In this document: positions 1 through 5,570 of the stretch, one piece after another
Numbering within the stretch: the stretch's first letter is position 1
How the letters are laid out: each line of letters starts with the position of its first letter
NCBI GenBank assembly: GCA_021735285.1
Contig: JAIPHI010000154.1
Location: 1 to 6,232 of the forward strand
Direction: 5' to 3'
DNA length: 6,232 nucleotides
Source: Fidelibacterota bacterium
GTDB lineage: Bacteria; Fidelibacterota; UBA2242; JAFGTP01
Made by a program: the position numbers and the translations under genes
The notes under the pieces: generated by a model
The model's input: only the letters and a program-made list of their open reading frames with translations
Database searches by the model: none
Told to the model about the DNA's origin: nothing

Positions 1-316
1 TTAAACTATCAACCCAAAATTTATTATATTATTAATATTAAAAAACTATATCGGAGATCACATTCTGGCTTAATAAAAGCATCCCATGCCATAATCTTGA
101 TAATAATATTCACTTTGTGCCTTGCAATAATATTAAACTCTTTAGTTCCTTTATACCACACAGTATTAATATTTACGAGTAAATCAATTTAATTATAATG
201 TATTTTTTAATGATTAAAATATTCGAATTTATATATTATAAGTATTTCTAATAGTATCGGTTTTAAATTAAAAAGAGAGACAATATTTTACTAAAAAGAT
301 AATATTTTAGTATTGT
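1..316. other. AT-rich non-coding region downstream of ptb
   Basis: No convincing gene is visible in this stretch. It is very AT-rich and stops are frequent in every frame. The longest notable opening is about 55 codons on the minus strand (188 down to 24). It has no ATG near its beginning, and its only internal ATG (90-92) would give 22 residues without an SD sequence. The right end, from about 265, holds an AT hairpin that may end the buk-ptb transcript. No tRNA, CRISPR array or insertion-sequence end is visible. The next gene to the left must lie outside the window. Confidence 0.6.
266..316 (-). terminator. Possible terminator of the buk-ptb operon
   Basis: Directly after the ptb stop codon, the minus strand can fold into a hairpin. 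The segment 311-316 pairs with 280-285 and 305-310 pairs with 291-296, leaving a 5-nt bulge (286-290) and an 8-nt loop (297-304). A CTCTC then TTTTT run follows on the transcript (about 270-279). The stem is almost entirely A-U, so it is weaker than a textbook intrinsic terminator. Part of the pairing reflects a 9-bp direct repeat, AATATTTTA, at 282-290 and 301-309. Its location immediately after the last gene of the operon is the best argument for it. Confidence 0.3.
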
Positions 317-1216
317 TCAGCTTAGATAAATAGCCAGAGCTATTGAACACAATTTTTGAATGGGGCTATCAGCCCGGGATAATAATATTATAGGAACTTG
401 AGCCCCAACCACTACCCCGTCAACTTTAGCCTTGGCTAGATAGATCATGCCTTTCAAAAAAGCATTCCCGGTTGTAATATTTGGCACCAGCAGACCATCG
501 ACCTGTCCGGCAATGCGATTTTTTAAACCTTTTTTGTTGGCTGCTTCTTTAGAAAGGGCCACATCCATTGCAATCGGCCCTTCTACCAGAGTTTTCCCAA
601 ACTCACCATTTTCAGCCATTTTTTGTAATTTCGCAGCATGCACTGTTTCTTCAATTTTATCATTTACTTTTTCTATAGGGCAAAGTAAACCAATCTGGGG
701 CTTTTCAATATTCAAGTCATGTAAAGTCCCAATCATATTCCTTAAAATAGCCTTCTTATCTTCAAGCCCCGGAGCAATGTTGATTCCTCCATCACTGACA
801 GCCAAAAACTTATCATAATTGTCCACTTCCATGACACCAACATGCGACAGAATATTTCCATTTCGTAAACCTTTATCTCTGTCTAATACCGCCTTCATAA
901 GAACTGGAGTCGAAATTTTGCCCTTCATAAGGAGTTCCGCCTCACCATTGCGAATTAATTCAACTGATTTTTTTGCAATTTCTTTTTCATTTTTAGCATT
1001 ATAAATCCGGGACGTGTCAATTGAGTGATCTAGTTTCCGGGCATTATCTAAAATTTCATCTTTTGGCCCCACCAGCAACACTTTAGCTAAGTTCCTTGCT
1101 TCTACTTCTTTTAAAGCTTTCAGAACACTAGTATTATCAGGCATAGCCACTGAAATTGTCTTTCTTTTTTGCGCTTTTACTAGCTTTTTAAATATTTCGT
1201 CAAAAGAACTAATCAT
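317..1216 (-). CDS. ptb: Phosphate butyryltransferase-type phosphate acyltransferase
   Basis: This 299-residue protein has the usual length and layout of the phosphate acetyl/butyryltransferase family (PF01515) and most resembles Ptb rather than the longer Pta. It should catalyse acyl-CoA + phosphate = acyl phosphate + CoA in the cytoplasm. Visible family blocks are MKGKISTP (97-104), SHVGVME (124-130), SDGGINIAP (141-149), EGPIAMDVA (212-220), LLVPNITTGN (242-251) and VGAQVPIILLSRADS (270-284), ending in KLCSIALA (288-295). The ATG overlaps the buk stop in an ATGA arrangement. Its likely SD, GAGGT (1223-1227), lies within the last codons of buk, so translation is probably coupled. The stop is TGA at 317-319. 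Acyl preference (butyryl, isobutyryl, branched or other) cannot be read from the sequence, and no neighbouring beta-oxidation or bkd genes are present to decide it. Confidence 0.92.
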   Translation of the reverse strand: MISSFDEIFKKLVKAQKRKTISVAMPDNTSVLKALKEVEARNLAKVLLVGPKDEILDNARKLDHSIDTSRIYNAKNEKEIAKKSVELIRNGEAELLMKGKISTPVLMKAVLDRDKGLRNGNILSHVGVMEVDNYDKFLAVSDGGINIAPGLEDKKAILRNMIGTLHDLNIEKPQIGLLCPIEKVNDKIEETVHAAKLQKMAENGEFGKTLVEGPIAMDVALSKEAANKKGLKNRIAGQVDGLLVPNITTGNAFLKGMIYLAKAKVDGVVVGAQVPIILLSRADSPIQKLCSIALAIYLS

Positions 1217-2307
1217 TTTCCTACCTCAGCAAATTCTTTTTGTTTGTAAGTTTTTATTTTTGTTTTGCCATCAAGAGCTCGAAATCCGCCTTCCGCTAGA
1301 GAGACCAGCTCGTTTTCCCCTGGGAATACTATTTTTGGAGCGATAAACTTAACTCGTGAATGGAGATCGTTGATAATTTTTTCATTATGAGCCATTCCGC
1401 CAGTATAAATTATTCTATCCACCTGCCCTTCTAGAGTGGTAGCCATTGCGCCAATTTCTTTTGCATTCTGATAAATCATAGCTTTATAGACTAACTTTGC
1501 CTTTTTATTACCTTGCTCTATCATCTGCATTACTTCCCGCATATCACCGGTCCCTAAATAACCTTTAACACCACTCTCTTTTGTCAATTTTTTAAACAAT
1601 TTTCCAATATTACTATATTCCTCTGAACGGGCCATTCTAATAATACCTTCCAGAGGGAGGGCACCGGCTCTTTCCGGTGAAAAAGGTCCCATTCCTAGCA
1701 AAGCATCGTTAACATCAATAATACGGCCTTTTCTGATGGGCGCGATGGAAATTCCTCCTCCCATATGATTTACAATAAAATTATAATGAGTTTTATCCTG
1801 TCCCAATTTCCTGGCTGCTTTTCTAACACAAGCTCTAATATTGAGAGTATGCAGACGACTTCTCCTTTCGATTTCAGGAACTCCTGATATTCGGGCTTCA
1901 GGTATCATCTCATCAACTGTGACCGGATCGGCAATGAAAGCAGGAACATTATGCTTTTTAGCGATACCATCTGCCAGGGAAGGCCCCAGATTACTGGCAT
2001 GAATAGCGTATTTACAATTGATCGTTACATCTTTGAGCTCGTCGTTGACTTCATAAACACCACTATCTATAGGTCCAATTAATCCTCCTCGACCAACTAC
2101 AGCAACCAACTTATTGCCATTAATCCACCTTTCAATAGTATCTTTTATTACATTTAAACGCAGGGGTAACTGTTTTTTTATAGAAAGCATATTCGCTATT
2201 TTGTCATGAGAATGATCAATCGATTTGCCCTTGATCTTTTTATCACGGCTAAACAAGCCGATTTTAGTAGAGGTTGAGCCCGGATTTATAGTAAGTACCA
2301 CTTCCAT
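1213..2307 (-). CDS. buk: Butyrate kinase-type acyl kinase
   Basis: This 364-residue protein belongs to the acetokinase (ASKHA) superfamily, in the butyrate/branched-chain fatty acid kinase group, whose members run about 355-360 residues. It should interconvert acyl phosphate + ADP with carboxylate + ATP in the cytoplasm, the step after Ptb. Motifs in order are NPGSTSTK (8-15, phosphate-binding), GRGGLIGP (72-79), NLGPSLADGIA (106-116), ADPVTVDEM (126-134), HMGGGISIA (181-189), the block starting DALLGMGPFSPERAG (201-215), YLGTGDMREV (250-259), YTGGMAHN (301-308, adenosine site) and the C-terminal ENELVSLAEGG (331-341). The ATG is supported by a strong SD, AAGGAGT (2314-2320), 6 nt upstream. 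It is the first gene of the operon, and its last 4 bp overlap ptb. Well-known clostridial operons run ptb then buk; here the order is reversed. The exact acid used is not determinable. Confidence 0.93.
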   Translation of the reverse strand: MEVVLTINPGSTSTKIGLFSRDKKIKGKSIDHSHDKIANMLSIKKQLPLRLNVIKDTIERWINGNKLVAVVGRGGLIGPIDSGVYEVNDELKDVTINCKYAIHASNLGPSLADGIAKKHNVPAFIADPVTVDEMIPEARISGVPEIERRSRLHTLNIRACVRKAARKLGQDKTHYNFIVNHMGGGISIAPIRKGRIIDVNDALLGMGPFSPERAGALPLEGIIRMARSEEYSNIGKLFKKLTKESGVKGYLGTGDMREVMQMIEQGNKKAKLVYKAMIYQNAKEIGAMATTLEGQVDRIIYTGGMAHNEKIINDLHSRVKFIAPKIVFPGENELVSLAEGGFRALDGKTKIKTYKQKEFAEVGK

Positions 2308-2353
2308 TATTTTACTCCTTTTTCAACATTTATAAATGAATACAATTGATAAT

Positions 2354-2370
2354 CATCAAAAAAAGTGCCA
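2354..2370 (-). promoter_or_regulatory. Candidate sigma-54 type (-24/-12) promoter of buk-ptb
   Basis: On the minus strand, TGGCAC (2370-2365) is followed by five T and then TTGAT (2359-2355). The sigma-54 consensus is TGGCAC-N5-TTGCA/T, so the -24 half is perfect and the spacing exact. The highly conserved C of the -12 GC is A here. Transcription would start near 2344, leaving a leader of about 37 nt that contains the buk SD. An alternative sigma-70 reading is TTGATG (2359-2354) with TATAAA (2334-2329), but its 19-bp spacer is poor. The Bacillus bkd/ptb/buk operon is known to use sigma-54 (SigL/BkdR), which makes the match worth testing. Confidence 0.25.
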
Positions 2371-2479
2371 GCATAGTAAAATCACTTTTTCAGAAATTAA
2401 AATATACCATCTCCTCTAAAGCATACTTTTATTCCCATTAATAATAATCAAATTTATTTTATTAGAAATTTATATTCTC

Positions 2480-2497
2480 AAATATTGGAAAATATTT
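2480..2497. repeat. AT-rich inverted repeat upstream of the LpxH-like gene
   Basis: AAATATT (2480-2486) and AATATTT (2491-2497) form a perfect 7-bp inverted repeat around a GGAA centre. It lies about 31 bp upstream of the proposed -10 element of the plus-strand gene, where a regulator could bind. The surroundings are so AT-rich that a chance origin is quite likely. Confidence 0.2.
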
Positions 2498-2527
2498 TTA
2501 TTTTGATTCTTTTCGTTTTGAATTTTT

Positions 2528-2536
2528 TGTTATAGA
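2528..2536 (+). promoter_or_regulatory. Extended -10 promoter of the LpxH-like gene
   Basis: The sequence TGTTATAGA has the TG-n form of an extended -10 element followed by TATAGA (2531-2536). No good -35 hexamer occurs at 16-18 bp; TTGATT at 2503-2508 is too far away (22 bp). Transcription would start near 2543, only about 5 nt before the ATG at 2548. The 11 nt between the -10 and the ATG contain no SD sequence. An in-frame TAG lies at 2533-2535, within the -10, so the ORF cannot begin much further upstream. Confidence 0.45.
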
Positions 2537-2547
2537 TTTATTCCATT

Positions 2548-3297
2548 ATGAAGCAGGAAATATATTTCATTTCAGACAGCCATTTCAAACCGATCCCCAA
2601 TCACAATGAAGGTAAAAGACGAACCGAATTTTTCAATTTGCTAGAATTCATCAAATCGAATGCTGGTCGCTTATACCTTGTCGGCGATATTTTTGATTTC
2701 TGGTTCGAATATAAATATGTAATGCCAAAATACGTCTTTGATGTTATTTATAAAATGCGACAATTATCTGATTCAGGTTGCGAAATCCATCTAATAGGCG
2801 GCAATCACGACTATTGGCTGGAGGAATTTTTTCCTCAAAATGGAATTACCATCCACAAAGATGATATAGAATTTGAATATCATAATAAAAAATTTTTTAT
2901 CACCCACGGTGATGGTAAATTGAATATCGATCCCTATTATCCCCTTTTAAAAAAATTTATCAGAAATGAGATTATAATCAAACTATTTCGAATGATACAT
3001 CCGGATATAGCTTTTTGGATTGCCGACTTTATTTCCAGAAGCAGTCGCAGCAAAGCACCTGACTCAAGCCCTGAACTGGAAAAATTATATACTGCGAAAA
3101 TTAAAAAATTCAGCGAAAAAAAATTCAACCAGGGATTTGATTTTGTAATCACAGGTCATTATCATTTTCCCTATCAATTCAGCGATGGAAAACATACTTT
3201 TCTCAATTTAGGAGATTGGCTGGAGCATTTCACCTTTGGAAAATTTGCCCAGAACACACTCCATCTTGAAAAATGGGAAGAAGAGCAATCAAGTTAA
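2548..3297 (+). CDS. LpxH-like UDP-2,3-diacylglucosamine diphosphatase family metallophosphoesterase
   Basis: This 249-residue calcineurin-type phosphoesterase probably cleaves UDP-2,3-diacylglucosamine to lipid X and UMP in lipid A synthesis, at the inner face of the cytoplasmic membrane. All metal-binding blocks are present: DSH (10-12), GDIFDFW (46-52), GGNHDYW (84-90), THGD (119-122) and GHYH (203-206), followed by NLGDW (220-224), typical of this subfamily. Residues about 125-170 form the helical insert that in LpxH binds the acyl chains; it is rich in hydrophobic and basic residues here. Classical LpxH proteins have GNRD where this one has GNHD. That fits a broader LpxH-like group, some members of which (LpxH2 of Pseudomonas, from memory) lack the activity, so I give no gene symbol. 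The gene stands alone, has no SD, and converges on the GH97 gene with a 25-bp gap. Confidence 0.85.
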   Translation: MKQEIYFISDSHFKPIPNHNEGKRRTEFFNLLEFIKSNAGRLYLVGDIFDFWFEYKYVMPKYVFDVIYKMRQLSDSGCEIHLIGGNHDYWLEEFFPQNGITIHKDDIEFEYHNKKFFITHGDGKLNIDPYYPLLKKFIRNEIIIKLFRMIHPDIAFWIADFISRSSRSKAPDSSPELEKLYTAKIKKFSEKKFNQGFDFVITGHYHFPYQFSDGKHTFLNLGDWLEHFTFGKFAQNTLHLEKWEEEQSS

Positions 3298-3322
3298 TTA
3301 TGCCAAAATAAATGATATCAAA

Positions 3323-5422
3323 TTATTGCGACTTAGAATTGCTATAAATTTTTAATGCTTTGAAGTTTTCCATTTTCATATCGGATTTATTATTATAGAC
3401 TTGAATTGATTCGTATTTACTCAAATCCTTTACCTTTTCACCTGGAATAAATCTAATAGCAATTCCGCCACTGGTGGAGAGTGCCGCCTGAAGCTTTTTG
3501 GAACTTTCTGTCGTGTATTTTGCTATTTCTATAGCAGTTGGATTTTCATACAGCCCTGTTTCAGGAGCATCACAATAAATCTCTGCGAGCCAGCTCCCGT
3601 CCGTGAGAAAATTAAGTGGAATATTAATCCTGCGAGGATGCTCATCAGTAATGCCTCCCAAAAACCACTCATCACCAGCTTTTCTAGCAATTACGACATA
3701 ATCACCAATTTCAGCATCAATAACCATAGTTGTATCCCAATCAACGGCCACATTCTCAATAAATTGAAAAGCAGGATGATCGTAATTTTCCGGAAGATCG
3801 GCTACCATTTGCATAGGGCTGTAAAGCACCACATAGTAGGCAAGTTGCTTGGCTAAAGTAGTCAAAACTCTATTGTCAGGTTTATATTGATCAAACGTCA
3901 AATCAAATATACCAGGAGTATAATCAACCGGACCTCCCAGTACACGCGTAAACGGCAAAATAGTTGTATGTTCAGGAGGATTACTGGCAGCCCAGGCATT
4001 ATATTCCATACCACGAACTCCTTCTCGAGTCATCATATTAGGCCAGGTGCGTCGGATACCCGTTGGTTTGATTGGTTCATGAGCATCTATCATAATTTTA
4101 TGTCTGGCTGCTAATTTTACAACTTTCCTATAATGATTAACCATCCATTGACCATGATGATACATACCTTGCGGTCGCATACCTCCGGCATAACCGGTCT
4201 TCACAGCATTAACACCAAGGTCAGCATAGTACTGAAATGCAGCTTGCATTTGCCGCTCATACATAGGAATATTGGCTCCACTTTCATGATGGCCAATCAG
4301 ATTTACTCCATTTTTACGACCATATTCGACAACCTCTTTGATATCAAAATCGTCATAAGGCTTTGTATAATTTTGGACATTATTGCCTGAGAGCCAGGAT
4401 TTCCAGCCAACATTCCAACCTTCGACTAGCATTCCGGGGGTATTATGTTTGGCGGAAAAATCGATTAATTGCTTTGCATTTTCAGTAGTAGCACCATGTT
4501 TATCTCCTGCGTGCCAGGTGTATTTATCTATGTGCATTCCCCACCAGATACCTGTATATTTCATAGGTTTTATCCAATCCGTATCAGAAATTTTACAGGG
4601 TTCATTTAAATTCACAATAAGGCTGGATTCGATCAAGTCTCCGGGTTTAGAGGCCAGCTGAATTGTCCGCCAGGGAGTTTTAAAGGGTGTTTCGGCTTTC
4701 ACCTTGACACCGTCTGGCCAGGGCACAAGATCACAGGTCAAAAGACCGGCATTGTTTTTATTAACTAATGTCATTCCGGCATAATCAGTTAGAGCAGCTT
4801 CATGCAAACTTAGAAAGTGCCCCTCTTTGGTTTGCATAGTAATAGGAGTATTGACAGAGTCCACTTGCTTTAAATCAGTTTCATTATAGAGTAACTCATA
4901 ACTATCGTAATTAGCCGGTATCCACCAGCAAATATTGTCTTTATTTAAATTAAACTCAGTTTCTTCAGATGTAATCTCAAATCTTTGTAAGTTCTGCTGA
5001 TCAGGCAAAACATACCGAAATCCAATTCCATCATTATAGACTCGAAAAATAAGATCAAATCTTCTTTCAAGTCTGGAGGATTCCTTTAATTTCACTAACA
5101 ACTGATTGTAATTGTTGCGAACTTTGTTCTTCTGGCCCCAGACCGGTTTCCAGATAGTATCTCTAGAATTAGTTTGATATTCAGCTATTTCCAGATCTTT
5201 TTTGAGAGCTGGCTTGTATCTAAATTGAAAACCTAATTTTGACCAGTCAACAATCTGTTCACCATTATAATAAACGCGATAAAAAGGCTGGTTTTTATCC
5301 TGTAATAGGAATTGAATTTGTACATTTCCATCAGGGGATTGTATAGTTAAAATATCCTTATTACTGCAATTGATTAAAAGAAATGAAAAACTGATAAAAA
5401 CAAATACTAATACTTTTTTCAT
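3323..5422 (-). CDS. GH97 inverting alpha-glucosidase, SusB-like, predicted lipoprotein
   Basis: This protein has 699 residues from the preferred ATG. It hydrolyses terminal alpha-linked glucose if it behaves like SusB. The N-terminus has KK, a hydrophobic stretch and LINC, giving a predicted lipidated Cys19 and an envelope location. The order is an N-terminal beta-sandwich (about 25-275), a catalytic barrel (about 285-545) and a C-terminal beta domain. The active-site glutamates of SusB have counterparts: E334 in VEGWN (SusB E391), E380 in HHES (E439), E449 in AHEP (E508), E467 (E526) and E473 in GMEY (E532). The last four keep the SusB spacing exactly. Where retaining GH97 enzymes have an Asp nucleophile (KVD), this one has KTG, so inversion with calcium assistance is expected. 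The start at 5422 has an SD and a signal peptide. An upstream TTG (5522-5524) would add 34 residues, bury the signal and lacks an SD. No susC/susD genes are adjacent. Confidence 0.92.
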   Translation of the reverse strand: MKKVLVFVFISFSFLLINCSNKDILTIQSPDGNVQIQFLLQDKNQPFYRVYYNGEQIVDWSKLGFQFRYKPALKKDLEIAEYQTNSRDTIWKPVWGQKNKVRNNYNQLLVKLKESSRLERRFDLIFRVYNDGIGFRYVLPDQQNLQRFEITSEETEFNLNKDNICWWIPANYDSYELLYNETDLKQVDSVNTPITMQTKEGHFLSLHEAALTDYAGMTLVNKNNAGLLTCDLVPWPDGVKVKAETPFKTPWRTIQLASKPGDLIESSLIVNLNEPCKISDTDWIKPMKYTGIWWGMHIDKYTWHAGDKHGATTENAKQLIDFSAKHNTPGMLVEGWNVGWKSWLSGNNVQNYTKPYDDFDIKEVVEYGRKNGVNLIGHHESGANIPMYERQMQAAFQYYADLGVNAVKTGYAGGMRPQGMYHHGQWMVNHYRKVVKLAARHKIMIDAHEPIKPTGIRRTWPNMMTREGVRGMEYNAWAASNPPEHTTILPFTRVLGGPVDYTPGIFDLTFDQYKPDNRVLTTLAKQLAYYVVLYSPMQMVADLPENYDHPAFQFIENVAVDWDTTMVIDAEIGDYVVIARKAGDEWFLGGITDEHPRRINIPLNFLTDGSWLAEIYCDAPETGLYENPTAIEIAKYTTESSKKLQAALSTSGGIAIRFIPGEKVKDLSKYESIQVYNNKSDMKMENFKALKIYSNSKSQ

Positions 5423-5430
5423 AAATTTTG

Positions 5431-5436
5431 CCTTCT
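5431..5436 (-). promoter_or_regulatory. Ribosome binding site that fixes the GH97 start
   Basis: AGAAGG on the minus strand ends 8 nt before the ATG at 5420-5422. It supports this ATG, which opens directly into the lipoprotein signal peptide, over the in-frame TTG about 100 bp upstream. Confidence 0.7.
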
Positions 5437-5452
5437 TTTTTATAATATTTAT

Positions 5453-5481
5453 TCTATATAATTCAAGTTTAGCATACCAAA
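5453..5481 (-). promoter_or_regulatory. Candidate promoter of the GH97 gene
   Basis: On the minus strand, TTTGGT (5481-5476) and TATAGA (5458-5453) are separated by 17 bp and resemble a sigma-70 type promoter. The start would fall near 5446, giving a leader of about 24 nt that includes the AGAAGG SD. A second reading, TTGAAT with TATAAA at 16 bp, lies closer to the gene but would start transcription inside the SD, so it is less likely. The region is AT-rich and the call is tentative. The Bacteroidota-type promoter (TTTG with TAnnTTTG) is not seen. Confidence 0.35.
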
Positions 5482-5488
5482 TTATAAA

Positions 5489-5502
5489 ATAAAAGCTTTT
5501 AT
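5489..5502. repeat. Perfect 14-bp palindrome between divergent promoters (possible operator)
   Basis: ATAAAAGCTTTTAT is self-complementary over all 14 bases. It lies 7 bp upstream of the candidate GH97 -35 and 29 bp upstream of the transporter -35, so one dimeric regulator could contact both promoters. No regulator gene is next to it. AT-rich sequence raises the odds of chance, although the GC at the centre makes it more distinctive than its surroundings. Confidence 0.3.
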
Positions 5503-5531
5503 AGAAAATTCTCACCTTTTTCAAAACAATC

Positions 5532-5560
5532 TTGACAAATACCTGGATTAATTATAAAAT
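5532..5560 (+). promoter_or_regulatory. Strong sigma-70 type promoter of the SLC13-like transporter
   Basis: A perfect TTGACA (5532-5537) is followed after exactly 17 bp by TAAAAT (5555-5560), five of six matches to TATAAT. An overlapping TATAAA (5553-5558) gives a 15-bp spacer and is the weaker choice. Transcription would begin near 5567, about 4 nt before the ATG at 5571, so the message is likely leaderless or nearly so. No SD occurs between the -10 and the ATG. Confidence 0.65.
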
Positions 5561-5570
5561 TTGTCCTGTT

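Noticed and set aside
24..188. A roughly 55-codon minus-strand open stretch that could be a gene remnant
   Set aside because: There is no start codon near its beginning, no SD before its only internal ATG, and no family resemblance I recognise. A protein-level search of this stretch would be the decisive test of a decayed gene.
447..1004. Two plus-strand open frames opposite ptb (447-818 and 819-1004)
   Set aside because: They are antisense to a clear Ptb coding region, their translations resemble no family, and they lack an SD. They are shadow frames.
2370..2425. Two AGCATA copies 50 bp apart (2370-2375 and 2420-2425) as possible activator sites
   Set aside because: Six-base direct repeats with no extended similarity or dyad symmetry are expected by chance in this composition.
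3298..3322. A bidirectional terminator between the convergent LpxH-like and GH97 genes
   Set aside because: The 25-bp gap has no stable inverted repeat or clear T tract. Any terminator must lie within the coding ends or be factor-dependent.
3638..4661. Four small plus-strand open frames inside the GH97 gene
   Set aside because: The minus strand carries conserved GH97 sequence throughout this interval, and the plus-strand frames lack SDs and recognisable domains.
5423..5524. A 34-residue N-terminal extension of the GH97 protein from a TTG start
   Set aside because: It has no SD, would bury the lipoprotein signal peptide, and overlaps the candidate GH97 promoter. The ATG at 5420-5422 has AGAAGG 8 nt upstream.
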